Shown: positions 53,449 through 64,000 of the stretch, piece by piece
How positions within the stretch are numbered: position 1 is the first letter of the stretch
Layout of the letters: each line of letters opens with the position of its first letter
Source of the DNA: Trinickia caryophylli
GTDB lineage: Bacteria > Pseudomonadota > Gammaproteobacteria > Burkholderiales > Burkholderiaceae
Assembly (NCBI RefSeq): GCF_034424545.1
Contig: NZ_CP139970.1
Span: 930,001-994,000, forward strand
Direction of reading: 5' to 3'
Length of the DNA stretch: 64,000 bases
Notes under the pieces: generated by a model
Databases searched by the model: none
What the model saw: the letters and a program-made list of their open reading frames with translations, nothing else
Told to the model about the DNA's origin: nothing
Program-made: the position numbers and the translations under genes

Positions 53449-55119
53449 TCAGATCGGCGAATCCGGAAGTACCGATTTCAGCGGAACGAACGCGCAGCTA
53501 CAATCGACGGGCACCGCATTTCCCGGCGAGCCCGATACCGTCACGTCGTTCGCCGTCGACGTCACGATCGAGTTGGCAAAGCTGACCGGCCCCGGTCCCA
53601 GCGTGAAATGGGCGTAAGCGGGCAATACGGACGGGCTGCCGTTATGCCCTTGCGCGAGAGTCGGCTGCACACCGTCGAACACCACATTGTCGAGCGTAAT
53701 CTCGAGCGGCTTCTCGACGCCGTTTGCGGCGTACCCCGAGAACGTCACCTGGCTGCCCGCTGAAGCGGCGCTGCCGAGATCGCGAAAGCCGCTGATGACG
53801 ACGCCGGTAAAGCTCGGATACAGCGAGCCCTTGGCCGAACTGTAGTAGGGATCGAACACGAGCGGCTGATGAACGTTGCGCATGCAGACGTTTTCGTAGC
53901 GCACATTGCGCACCACCCCGCCGCGCGACGAATCCGACTTGATACGCAGGCCGTTTCCATTGGGGCTGTCGTGTCCGTCCATCGTCAAGTCCGTGACGAG
54001 GACGTTACTGACGCCCGAGTTCGTCTCGCTGCCAATCGACATGCCGTGCCCATAGTAGAAATGGTTATGGGCAAAGACCAGATTTTGGCTGACAGGCGCC
54101 TTGCTCGCCTTGACCGCAACGTGATCGTCGCCCGTACTGATGTAGGAATAGGCGAGCAGAACGTTGCTCGACTGACCAGGATCGAAACCATCGGTGTTCT
54201 TGACGGTATCTGGCGTAAAGCAGGTAGCGGGCGTACGTACATCAGGGGTGGTGCCGCTCGGGCATGCGTAACCCGCCTTCGTGTACTCGAGACTGGGCGA
54301 GAGAATCTTGATTCCCCAAGCGGTGGCGCCGGCCACACTATCGATCACTATGTGAAAGTTCGGCGAGTTTTCGAGCGTGATGCCGTGAAGCGTGAAGGCC
54401 GCTCCCTTCGAAACCTGCACAAGACGAGGATTCTGCTGATTGAGGCCCGCCGACTTGTTCTGATAAGCGACGTCCCACCAACTGCGCTTGCCCGCGTTAG
54501 GCCCGCTGGTCAGCAGGCTACCGCCGCGACCATCGATCACGCCTTCCCCGACAATTCCACTACCCGTCGTATTGCTCGCGAGAATCAACGGATTGCACGA
54601 CTTGGTCTTCGCAACCGTTGCCGTACCGCAGGTTCCCACGCCATTGTCGTAGTTGGCCGGGTTGCGCGACGCGAAAAGCGTGACGCCGCGGTCGATCCAT
54701 AACGTCACGCCTGACTTGAGTTGCAGCGGACCGCTGAGAAAACCGGATTCGCCGGCATAGCCCATCGTCAATTTGACCGCCTGCCCAGCCGGGCAAGCAT
54801 CAATCGCTGCCTGGATGCGCGCGGTATCCGGTTGCGAATTCGCTGGATCGGCGTCCAGTGTATCGACGGACCCGTCGACGGGCATCAGCTTCGCCTGCAA
54901 AGGCGTGCCGCAGACCACCGTGGGCCACGCCGGCTCGCTGACGGTGCCCCATTGCGTCGTGACATCCGACTGCGGGCCAATCTGCGACGGGCTGGTCACA
55001 GGCGTCGGGACAACGGGCAGCGTTTTATGGTGTTTCTTCGAGGTGTGCGCATAGCACGAAAAGGCGGTAATAAGAGCTGCAATGCCGATAACGGCATGCG
55101 ATGCACGACGGGGCTTCAA
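53449..55119 (-). CDS. GH28 polygalacturonase-like glycoside hydrolase, secreted
   Basis: A pectin-degrading type of right-handed beta-helix enzyme, 556 residues from a TTG start. All GH28 motifs are visible: NTDGFDP, GDDHVAVKAS (usually GDDCIAIK), GHGMSIGSET, and LRIKSD. The catalytic Asp residues, His and RIK pair are thus all present. The TTG at 55119 has AGGAAAAC just upstream and starts directly at a signal peptide (KPRRASHAVIGIAALITAF then SCYA). Longer frames reach 55281 but add a non-signal N-terminus and cross an operator-like palindrome. A His/Lys/Pro/Thr linker follows the signal. No other pectin genes are nearby. Confidence 0.88.
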   Translation of the reverse strand: MKPRRASHAVIGIAALITAFSCYAHTSKKHHKTLPVVPTPVTSPSQIGPQSDVTTQWGTVSEPAWPTVVCGTPLQAKLMPVDGSVDTLDADPANSQPDTARIQAAIDACPAGQAVKLTMGYAGESGFLSGPLQLKSGVTLWIDRGVTLFASRNPANYDNGVGTCGTATVAKTKSCNPLILASNTTGSGIVGEGVIDGRGGSLLTSGPNAGKRSWWDVAYQNKSAGLNQQNPRLVQVSKGAAFTLHGITLENSPNFHIVIDSVAGATAWGIKILSPSLEYTKAGYACPSGTTPDVRTPATCFTPDTVKNTDGFDPGQSSNVLLAYSYISTGDDHVAVKASKAPVSQNLVFAHNHFYYGHGMSIGSETNSGVSNVLVTDLTMDGHDSPNGNGLRIKSDSSRGGVVRNVRYENVCMRNVHQPLVFDPYYSSAKGSLYPSFTGVVISGFRDLGSAASAGSQVTFSGYAANGVEKPLEITLDNVVFDGVQPTLAQGHNGSPSVLPAYAHFTLGPGPVSFANSIVTSTANDVTVSGSPGNAVPVDCSCAFVPLKSVLPDSPI

Positions 55120-55232
55120 GTTGTTTTCCTGGACTGTCAAAGATCTGCGTATATTCAAGACAAAACTGAACGCCTCGCGTCGACACGTGCTTCGCGAGGC
55201 CATCGATTCAGCCATACCTCGATAGCGCCCGA

Positions 55233-55286
55233 GCCTTTTGGCGACGGCCTCCCGTCCGACTGGACGGCAAACGTTTGCCAAAAGGC
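55233..55286. promoter_or_regulatory. LacI-type palindrome within nested hairpins upstream of the GH28 gene
   Basis: GGCAAACGTTTGCC (55266-55279) is a perfect palindrome with the central CG and AAACGTTT core typical of LacI/GalR-family operators. It sits inside nested repeats: GCCTTTTGGC/GCCAAAAGGC (55233-55242 with 55277-55286) around CCGTCC/GGACGG (55252-55257 with 55262-55267). It is about 150 bases upstream of the TTG start. The rest of the 55120-55576 gap has no credible gene. Confidence 0.5.
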
Positions 55287-55576
55287 TTGCGAGAGACTGC
55301 CCTTCGAGGGACGGTGGAGCAATCTTCGGCGGCTACCGAGCGGTAAGTGCCGGAACGCAGCGAAAAAGTTGCGGAAGGCCCGAAGAAAAGGAAGCGGCAA
55401 AATGCCGAAGGGCGGTCCCGGCACTTCAATCACTGCCGAGCGCCTCAAATCCCCTACGCACCGATTCAACGCACCAATCCGACGCGGATTCGCTTTGACA
55501 GGAGTACGAGAACGCGTCGTCCTCTTCGAGGAGAGTCAGTAGCCAATAAGCTGATCCTCAGCCGACGGCCTAAAAG

Positions 55577-55613
55577 AAAAAGCCCCGCAAGTCCGTGAAC
55601 TTGCGGGGCTTTC
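55577..55613 (-). terminator. bidirectional terminator after tRNA-Ser (CGA)
   Basis: A 13-bp stem AAAGCCCCGCAAG/CTTGCGGGGCTTT (55579-55591 with 55600-55612). On the minus strand it runs into a T-rich tail, ending the tRNA-Ser transcript. Confidence 0.9.
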
Positions 55614-55623
55614 TACTGCATTC

Positions 55624-55714
55624 TGGCGGAAAGGGTGGGATTCGAACCCACGATACGGTATAACCGTATACCGGATTTCGAGTCCGGCGCATTCGACCAC
55701 TCTGCCACCTTTCC
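55624..55714 (-). tRNA. tRNA-Ser (CGA)
   Basis: A 91-base class II tRNA: acceptor GGAAAGG/CCTTTCC, anticodon loop CTCGAAA (anticodon CGA), a long variable arm built on TACGGTTATACCGTA, T-loop GGTTCGAATCC and an encoded CCA. It lies just downstream of serS, which charges it. Confidence 0.97.
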
Positions 55715-55799
55715 GTCTTCTAGAACGGTGCTCCGCAACGATGAAATCCGTGCTGCACCGCTCTGCTCACCAAGCTGGTCGCTGTTTGGCGAAGCGAAG

Positions 55800-55829
55800 A
55801 TTATAGAACATCCTTCACAGCATTCCAAG
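55800..55829 (-). promoter_or_regulatory. sigma70 promoter of tRNA-Ser (CGA)
   Basis: On the minus strand TTGGAA (55829-55824), an 18-base spacer and TATAAT (55805-55800) predict a start near 55793, about 79 bases before the mature tRNA. Confidence 0.65.
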
Positions 55830-55888
55830 CTTTTTTTGCCGACTGCATCGGCAGGTCGCCGGCCAAGCTCAGGCTACCTTCAAGCCCC

Positions 55889-57232
<1,344 letters not shown>

Positions 57233-57273
57233 TCACGCGGCCGACCGTGCAGGCAAGCCGGCGTCATTCTCAA

Positions 57274-58596
57274 TCATTCGCTCTTGGGCTTCGCCTTGTG
57301 CTCGCTGCGCCACGTGGCATCGAGTTCGGCCAGCCGCGCGAGCTTCTCGCCGATCTTGCCTTCGAGCCCGCGCGGGGTCGGACGGTACCAGCGCGGCTCG
57401 CGCATGCCGTCGGGCAGGTACGTTTCGCCGGCGGCGTAGGCGTCGGGCTCGTCGTGCGCGTAGCGATACTCGTGACCGTAGCCGAGCGACTCCATCAGCT
57501 TGGTCGGCGCGTTGCGCAGGTGCACGGGCACCGCCCGCGACCGGTCCTTGCCGACGAAGCGGCGTGCCTCGTTGTAGGCCATGTAGCCCGCATTCGACTT
57601 CGGCGCGACGGCCAGATAAATCAGCGCCTGCGCCAGCGCCAGTTCGCCCTCGGGTGTGCCGAGGCGCTCGTAGGTCTCGGCCGCGTCGAGCGCGATGCGC
57701 GGCGCACGCGGGTCGGCCAGGCCGATGTCTTCCCACGCCATGCGCACGATGCGCCGGGCGAGATAGCGAGGGTCCGCCCCGCCGTCGAGCATGCGGCTAA
57801 ACCAATAGAGCGCACCGTCGGGGTTGCTGCCGCGCACGGACTTGTGCAATGCGCTGATCTGATCGTAGAAAGCGTCGCCGCCCTTGTCGAAACGGCGCAG
57901 GTTCTCCGTGAGCGCGCTCGCGATCAAGGCGCCGTCCACCTCGTCGGCCTTTTGCGCCGCCGCCGCACGCGCGACGATCTCCATGTTGTTCAGAAGCTTG
58001 CGCCCGTCGCCGTCGGCCGAACCGATCAGCGCCGTCTTCGCCTCCTCCGTCATGCGCAAGCCGCCGAGTGCCACCAGTGCACGCTCCAGCAACTCGCGCT
58101 GTTCGTCGTCGTCGAGGCTCTTGAGCACGTAGACGGCCGCCCGCGACAGCAACGCGCTGTTGACCTCGAACGAGGGGTTCTCCGTCGTGGCACCGATGAA
58201 AACGAAAAGCCCCGACTCCACATGCGGCAAGAATGCATCCTGCTGGCTCTTGTTGAAGCGGTGCACTTCGTCTACGAACACGAGCGTGCGCCGCCCGTGA
58301 GCACGGTGCGTCTGCGCGATCTCGACCGCCTCGCGAATGTCCTTGACACCCGAGAGCACGGCCGACAGTGCGATGAATTCGGCGTCGAATGCGTTGGCCA
58401 TGAGCCGGGCGAGCGTCGTCTTGCCCACGCCCGGCGGGCCCCAGAGGATCATCGAATGCGGCTCGCGCGACTCGAAAGCCACGCGCAGCGGCTTCATCGG
58501 CCCGAGCAGGTGCCTCTGCCCGATCACATCGTCGATCGTATGCGGGCGCAGCCGCTCGGCAAGCGGCTGTGCCACGGCGCGGGTGTCTTCGAACAT
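57274..58596 (-). CDS. rarA: replication-associated recombination protein RarA (MgsA)
   Basis: A 440-residue AAA+ ATPase related to the clamp-loader family that acts at stalled replication forks. The Walker A motif is GPPGVGKTTLARL near residue 52 and Walker B is FVDEVHRFNKSQQDAFL. The C-terminal tetramerisation region has DGALYWFSRMLDGGADPRYL and YGHEYRYAHD. The ATG at 58596 (MFEDTRAVAQPLAERLRP) is preferred to a start 63 bases upstream. It lies between lolA and serS. Confidence 0.95.
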   Translation of the reverse strand: MFEDTRAVAQPLAERLRPHTIDDVIGQRHLLGPMKPLRVAFESREPHSMILWGPPGVGKTTLARLMANAFDAEFIALSAVLSGVKDIREAVEIAQTHRAHGRRTLVFVDEVHRFNKSQQDAFLPHVESGLFVFIGATTENPSFEVNSALLSRAAVYVLKSLDDDEQRELLERALVALGGLRMTEEAKTALIGSADGDGRKLLNNMEIVARAAAAQKADEVDGALIASALTENLRRFDKGGDAFYDQISALHKSVRGSNPDGALYWFSRMLDGGADPRYLARRIVRMAWEDIGLADPRAPRIALDAAETYERLGTPEGELALAQALIYLAVAPKSNAGYMAYNEARRFVGKDRSRAVPVHLRNAPTKLMESLGYGHEYRYAHDEPDAYAAGETYLPDGMREPRWYRPTPRGLEGKIGEKLARLAELDATWRSEHKAKPKSE

Positions 58597-58636
58597 GGGG
58601 GAATCCAATGCGCGCGAACGAAACGCGCGGGTTCGC

Positions 58637-59356
58637 TCAACCGTTGATGACGTCGGCACCCTTGGGTACCGTGAACTTGAACGCGTCGGCCTTCAGCGGC
58701 GGGTTCTTCTGAATGTTCGAGAACGTGAGCAGCGTCACATTGCCGAACACGTCGTGCAATTCCATCGCTTCCAGGCCACCGTCGCGAAAGCCGATGCCGA
58801 CGCGCTCGAACTGCGTATCGCGCGATTTCGGCGTCAGCTCGAGCCAGTCGATGCCGCCCTTTTCGCCCGCATCGCGCAGCGTGAAGTTCTTTTCGAGATC
58901 GTTGCTGCCGAACAGGATCGCCGCCGGGCTCGCGCCGAGCGCACCGCCGAGCTTGCGCACGGTAACCTGGTTCAGATCCTTGTCGTAGACATAGAGGTTC
59001 TCGCCGTCCGCCTGCAGGACCTGCTCGTAGGGCTTCTCGTAGCTCCAGATGAACTTGCCCGGGCGCGCGAAAACGAAGGTGCCGCTCGACGTATTGCCGA
59101 CCGTCGGCTTGCCGCCTTGGGCCTTCGACGGGGCCTTCACCTCTTTCTGGACGAATTCGCCGCGCGCCGAGTGCACCTGCGCGACGAACGCCTTCAACTG
59201 CGCCGTGCCGCTCGCGAACGCCGCCGGTGCCGCGAGCAGGCACGCGGCACCGCAGGCCAGCGCGGCAAGGCCGCGCACGAGCGCGCCATGCGCCATAGCC
59301 GCGCGGTTGGCTAGCGCGAACGAACGAAAGGCTGACTGCCCGAATCGATGCTGCAT
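58637..59356 (-). CDS. lolA: outer-membrane lipoprotein carrier protein LolA
   Basis: A 239-residue periplasmic chaperone that ferries lipoproteins from LolCDE to LolB. The signal peptide region is [20 protein letters not shown]. The mature protein has the family patterns [30 protein letters not shown] and [14 protein letters not shown]. The ATG at 59356 has GGAGA upstream and gives an n-region longer than usual; ATG 59296 is an alternative without a ribosome site. It follows ftsK, the conserved order. Confidence 0.93.
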   Translation of the reverse strand: MQHRFGQSAFRSFALANRAAMAHGALVRGLAALACGAACLLAAPAAFASGTAQLKAFVAQVHSARGEFVQKEVKAPSKAQGGKPTVGNTSSGTFVFARPGKFIWSYEKPYEQVLQADGENLYVYDKDLNQVTVRKLGGALGASPAAILFGSNDLEKNFTLRDAGEKGGIDWLELTPKSRDTQFERVGIGFRDGGLEAMELHDVFGNVTLLTFSNIQKNPPLKADAFKFTVPKGADVING

Positions 59357-59479
59357 GAGACTGGTTCTCCGTGATGATCTTAGCCGCGCCGCTGGCGGAC
59401 GCCGGCATCCGATGAAGCGTGAGCGGGCCGCGACGGGCTGCTCGTTGTTCTGCGTTTCGGGCGCCCGGTTCCCGGTTCT

Positions 59480-61792
59480 CTATTCGCTCTCGCGCGCCGG
59501 CACGAGGATTTCGCGGTTGCCGTTGGACGACATCGCCGAGACGAGCCCCGATTGCTCCATCTGTTCGAGCAGGCGCGCCGCCCGGTTATAGCCGATGCGC
59601 AGATGGCGCTGCACGAGCGAAATCGACGCGCGCCGGTGCTTGACGACGATTTCGACAGCCTGATCGTAAAGCGGATCGGACTCTTCGCCGCCTGCGCCGC
59701 CCGCACCCGCTCCACCGGCGCTTTCATCGCCCTCGCCGAGCACGCCGCCTTCGAGCAGGCCCTCGATATAGTTCGGCTCGCCCTGCTCCTTGAGCTTTTC
59801 GACGACGCGGTGCACTTCGTCATCCGATACGAACGCGCCGTGCACGCGCACGGGCAAGCCGGTGCCGGGCGGCAGATACAGCATGTCGCCCATGCCGAGC
59901 AGCGATTCGGCGCCCTGCTGATCGAGGATCGTGCGCGAGTCGATCTTCGAGGAGACCTGGAATGCCATCCGGGTCGGCACGTTCGCCTTGATGAGCCCGG
60001 TAATGACGTCGACCGACGGCCGCTGCGTGGCCAGAATCAGGTGAATACCGGCCGCGCGCGCCTTTTGCGCGATACGCGCAATCAGTTCCTCGACCTTCTT
60101 GCCAACGACCATCATCAGGTCGGCCAACTCGTCGATGACGACGACGATGTGCGGCAGGCGTCCAAGCGGCTCGGGTTCGTCCGGCGTCAGGCTGAACGGA
60201 TTCGGGATCTTCTCGTCGCGCTTGGCGGCGTCGTCGATCTTGTTGTTGTAGCCCGCGAGATTGCGCACGCCGAGCTTGCTCATCAGCTTGTAGCGCCGCT
60301 CCATTTCAGCGACGGTCCATGTGAGCGCATGTCCGGCCTGACGCATGTCGGTGACCACCGGGCAAAGCAGATGCGGAATGCCCTCGTACACGCTCATTTC
60401 GAGCATTTTCGGGTCGATGAGGATCATCCGCACTTCGTCGGCACTCGCCTTGTAGAGCAGCGAGAGGATCATTGCATTGATGCCGACCGACTTGCCCGAG
60501 CCCGTCGTGCCGGCCACGAGCAGGTGCGGCATTTTGGCCAGATCGGCACATACCGGTTTGCCGCCGATGTCCTTGCCGAGGCCCATCGTGAGCTTCGAGG
60601 CGGCATCGCCGTACACCTGGGAGCCAAGAATCTCCGAGAGCCGCACCGTCTGCCGGCGCTGGTTCGGCAACTCGAGCGCCATGAAATTCTTGCCCGGAAT
60701 GGTTTCGACGACGCGAATCGATACGAGCGACAGCGAGCGCGCGAGATCCTTCGCGAGGTTCACGATCTGGCTGCCCTTCACGCCGGTGGCGGGTTCGATC
60801 TCGTAGCGCGTGACGACGGGCCCGGGATAGGCCGCGACCACGCTCACGTCCACACCGAAGTCCTTCAGTTTCTTTTCGATGAGGCGCGACGTGAATTCGA
60901 GCGTGTCCGCCGATACGGTTTCCTGCACGGCCGGCGCGGCGTCGAGCAGCGCGATTGGCGGCAGGCTCGAGTCGCCGGGCAGATCCGTGAAAAGCGGTAC
61001 CTGCTTTTCCTTTTCGACGCGTTCCGATTTTGCCGGCGCAACGACGGGCGGCACGATCGTCACGGGCTCATGCTCCTCGAGCCGCACACGGCTTTGCTCC
61101 ACCTTGCCTTCGCGCTTGACCGCGGCGGCCTCGCCAAGCTTGCGGTCACGGCCCGCCTCGCGCCGCAGTTTCGCGAACGTGACGGCCGAGATGATCGAAT
61201 CGCCCACGCGCTCGGCCACCGAAAGCCAGGAAAAACGGAAATAGAGCGACAAGCCGATCGCGAGCGCCAGCAAAAGCGCGAGCGTGCCGCCCGTGAAGCC
61301 GAGCGCATGCGACACCCCGCGCGCCACGGCGTCGCCCACGATGCCGCCCGGCGCCCGCGGCAGTTGCACGTGCAGCGACCAAAGCCGCAGGGCCTCGATG
61401 CCGTCGCAGGCCAGCAGCACGAGTACGAACGCGAATGCATCGGCCACCCACGACTCGCGCGGCGCCTCTTCCTGCGGTTGCGCGCCGTGCGTGAGGCGAC
61501 GGTAGTTCGAGGCGATCCGGCGCGCGAGCAGGACGATCCACCAGTAGGCGGACAGCCCGAACAGCAGGAGCAGGATGTCGGACGTCCATGCGCCCACGCG
61601 CCCCGCCCAGTTCGCGATGTGGTCGACCTGGGCCGCGTGCGTCCAGCTCGGGTCGCGCCGGCTGTAGCTCAGAAGCGCCATCGCCAGGAATACGCCGAGC
61701 GCGACCTGCAGGATCCAGCGGATCTCGGTGAAAAGGCGCGACATGCGATGCGGCAAGGCCTGCGCATGCGCCGAATAAGGTGCTTTTGCCAT
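59480..61792 (-). CDS. ftsK: DNA translocase FtsK
   Basis: A 770-residue FtsK with four N-terminal membrane helices (residues about 20-180), a linker of modest length, and the RecA-like motor (Walker [12 protein letters not shown] near 405; [19 protein letters not shown]). The C-terminal gamma winged-helix domain ([20 protein letters not shown]) recognises KOPS sites and activates XerCD. It couples chromosome dimer resolution and segregation to division. A Gly/Ala-rich spacer ([12 protein letters not shown]) precedes the gamma domain. Start [13 protein letters not shown] at 61792. Confidence 0.96.
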   Translation of the reverse strand: MAKAPYSAHAQALPHRMSRLFTEIRWILQVALGVFLAMALLSYSRRDPSWTHAAQVDHIANWAGRVGAWTSDILLLLFGLSAYWWIVLLARRIASNYRRLTHGAQPQEEAPRESWVADAFAFVLVLLACDGIEALRLWSLHVQLPRAPGGIVGDAVARGVSHALGFTGGTLALLLALAIGLSLYFRFSWLSVAERVGDSIISAVTFAKLRREAGRDRKLGEAAAVKREGKVEQSRVRLEEHEPVTIVPPVVAPAKSERVEKEKQVPLFTDLPGDSSLPPIALLDAAPAVQETVSADTLEFTSRLIEKKLKDFGVDVSVVAAYPGPVVTRYEIEPATGVKGSQIVNLAKDLARSLSLVSIRVVETIPGKNFMALELPNQRRQTVRLSEILGSQVYGDAASKLTMGLGKDIGGKPVCADLAKMPHLLVAGTTGSGKSVGINAMILSLLYKASADEVRMILIDPKMLEMSVYEGIPHLLCPVVTDMRQAGHALTWTVAEMERRYKLMSKLGVRNLAGYNNKIDDAAKRDEKIPNPFSLTPDEPEPLGRLPHIVVVIDELADLMMVVGKKVEELIARIAQKARAAGIHLILATQRPSVDVITGLIKANVPTRMAFQVSSKIDSRTILDQQGAESLLGMGDMLYLPPGTGLPVRVHGAFVSDDEVHRVVEKLKEQGEPNYIEGLLEGGVLGEGDESAGGAGAGGAGGEESDPLYDQAVEIVVKHRRASISLVQRHLRIGYNRAARLLEQMEQSGLVSAMSSNGNREILVPARESE

Positions 61793-62080
61793 GAATCCCA
61801 AAGGCTTGGCGCGGCGGGCGATGCCCCCGGCGCGCCGGTCGTTCGATCCGGCCTATTGTAAACGCAGGTTCGGGGCCGGGGCTGTAATTGAGGGTAACGC
61901 CACGTTCGGGCCTGCCCGCGAACGTCCGGCGTGCGACGTACCGCCCCGCCAGACACGCTCGAGCATGACCCGACGCGCGCCCGCCGGTGCGCCGCGGGCC
62001 CCGCCCCCCATCGGCGCAGGCGGCGAGAGGCTATCGCGTCGATTGAAAACGCAAGCGCGGCAAGCCTCGGGGCACACCTT

Positions 62081-62086
62081 TATAAT
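62081..62086 (+). promoter_or_regulatory. possible -10 box of trxB
   Basis: TATAAT with a predicted start near 62093 gives a leader of about 117 bases. No clear -35 is seen. The 61793-62209 gap is the divergent ftsK/trxB control region; I see no gene in it. Confidence 0.45.
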
Positions 62087-62203
62087 GCGCGGGTATGCCT
62101 CATCTTCACCGGGCGACGTATACGGCCACACGCGGCGGATCATCCGCCATCGCGCCGGCCGCTTCCCGATGCCCGGGCATCCTGCGGTATTTCTTACGGA
62201 TAG

Positions 62204-63205
<1,002 letters not shown>

Positions 63206-63270
63206 AATTCGGCGGCCGCGAAGAAGGCCTGACACGCGGTGCCGGCGCACGAGGCATCGGCACCGCCAAA

Positions 63271-63303
63271 CGGATATAAAGCGGATATACAGCGGATATA
63301 CAG
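63271..63303 (+). repeat. three tandem 11-base repeats downstream of trxB
   Basis: CGGATATAAAG, CGGATATACAG and CGGATATACAG follow one another directly between the trxB stop and its terminator. Two units are identical and the first differs by one base. Confidence 0.85.
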
Positions 63304-63332
63304 CAGCGAATGCACAACGCATGCGCACCGGA

Positions 63333-63366
63333 GGGGCCGCGGCGATCACGCTCCGCGGCCCTTTTC
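63333..63366 (+). terminator. Rho-independent terminator after trxB
   Basis: Stem GGGCCGCGG/CCGCGGCCC (63334-63342 with 63353-63361) followed by TTTTC. Confidence 0.75.
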
Positions 63367-63409
63367 AATGGGTGCGCAGAACGAACGGACCCGCGGTAAA
63401 TAGAGCCTC

Positions 63410-64000
63410 ATGAGCAAACACCGAACTCGCCCGCCCGGCGGTAAGCCGGCGCAAGCCCCGGCGCGTGGGCCGGGGCTTGCCGATCTCGGCTCGCTGCGCG
63501 ACGCGCTGAAGGCAAGCGCCGCCGAACGCGAGCGCGAGCGCATAGCCGCTGAAAAGGCCGCGCGCGAGGCGGCCGCCGAAGCGGAAATCTTTCGCAGGGA
63601 GATCGGCGATATCGCACCGTTGAAATCCCAGGCGCGCGCCGCGCAGGGCCGCCAGCCACCGCCTGCGCTGCCGCTGCAGACACGGCGCGATGAAAAGGCC
63701 GTGCTCGCCGAGGCCATCTCCGACGAATTCGATCCGGAAGTCCTGCTCGATACCGACGAGTCGCTGTTCTACTGCCGGCCCGGTATCGGTCACGAAGTCG
63801 TGCGCAAACTGCGGCGCGGGCACTGGATCGTGCAGGCGCAGCTCGATTTGCACGGCATGCGCCGAGAGGAAGCGCGCGAAGCCCTCGCCGAGTTCATCCG
63901 GGACACGGTGAAGCGCGGCTTGCGCTGCGTGCGGGTGATCCATGGCAAGGGGCTCGGCTCTGTCGGCAAGGAACCGGTACTGAAGGGCAAGGTGCGGGCG
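63410..64000 (+). CDS. Smr-domain protein, 3' end missing
   Basis: The frame is open from ATG 63410 to the window edge (197 codons), so the stop lies outside. The first 75 residues are basic and charged with a helical EREREEK-like stretch. The later part carries the Smr (MutS2 C-terminal) domain, with LDLHGMRREEAREALAEF near residue 148 and VIHGKGLGS near 177. Smr domains are nucleic-acid nicking endonucleases, acting on DNA or ribosome-associated mRNA; stand-alone proteins of this type are often called SmrA/YdaL-like. It may share the region but not the transcript of trxB, since a terminator intervenes. Confidence 0.88.
   Translation, partial: MSKHRTRPPGGKPAQAPARGPGLADLGSLRDALKASAAERERERIAAEKAAREAAAEAEIFRREIGDIAPLKSQARAAQGRQPPPALPLQTRRDEKAVLAEAISDEFDPEVLLDTDESLFYCRPGIGHEVVRKLRRGHWIVQAQLDLHGMRREEAREALAEFIRDTVKRGLRCVRVIHGKGLGSVGKEPVLKGKVRA

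Noticed and set aside
59552..61861. A 769-codon plus-strand frame across ftsK
   Set aside because: It lies antisense to an intact FtsK gene with all motifs; the peptide is His/Arg/Asp-rich with no recognisable domain.

Overview
The window is GC-rich chromosomal DNA from a beta-proteobacterium, most likely a member of Burkholderia sensu lato (Burkholderia, Paraburkholderia, Trinickia or a close relative). This rests on gene content and order: the spoT-rpoZ-gmk-yicC block back to back with rph-rdgB-hemW, an ftsK-lolA-rarA-serS block next to trxB, minCDE, and a pca/pob protocatechuate region. I see no insertion sequence, prophage, CRISPR array or rRNA. Most of the window reads as stable core chromosome. 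The left edge cuts a purine deaminase gene and the right edge cuts an Smr-domain gene.

Layout. 1-8.7 kb: purine deaminases (add-family fragment, guaD), a riboswitch-controlled GDT1-family membrane protein, a DUF4136 lipoprotein, pepN, a HigBA toxin-antitoxin pair, fbp and tRNA-Thr. 8.7-15.3 kb: the 4-hydroxybenzoate/protocatechuate branch of the beta-ketoadipate pathway (pobA with a divergent LysR regulator, pcaHG, pcaQ, pcaB, pcaC). PcaD is absent from this cluster. 15.4-18.7 kb: metE with divergent metR and a perfect MetR box between them. 18.9-25.6 kb: a 49-residue ORF, a secreted chorismate mutase, an exonuclease/GIY-YIG nuclease, a cold-shock protein, a porin, greB and zntB. 25.7-25.9 kb: two identical tRNA-Arg genes. 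26.0-33.3 kb: the stringent-response and nucleotide block, then tRNA-Ser. 33.5-37.3 kb: accessory-looking DNA with a UdgX-type uracil-DNA binding protein, a LuxR solo, and a three-gene unit (unknown secreted protein, papain-like cysteine protease, TonB-domain lipoprotein). 37.7-53.4 kb: an MHS-type transporter, OpgC, a ClC channel, minCDE, a GNAT enzyme, an Acg-type flavoprotein, a DUF3999/DUF2339 membrane pair, and a LysR/SnoaL/oxidoreductase group. 53.4-55.1 kb: a GH28 polygalacturonase-like enzyme. 55.6-64 kb: tRNA-Ser, serS, rarA, lolA, ftsK, trxB and the Smr gene.

How the genes work together. PobA makes protocatechuate, which PcaGH cleaves and PcaB and PcaC process; LysR regulators sit at each divergent promoter. 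MetR and MetE form a homocysteine-responsive pair. SpoT, RpoZ and Gmk link GTP/(p)ppGpp metabolism to RNA polymerase. MinCDE and FtsK serve division and chromosome segregation.

The least explained parts are the LuxR solo with its divergent secreted-protease unit, a candidate minus-strand small RNA upstream of the porin, a palindromic operator-like site with nested hairpins upstream of the GH28 gene, and long perfect hairpins in the leaders of the MHS transporter and opgC.
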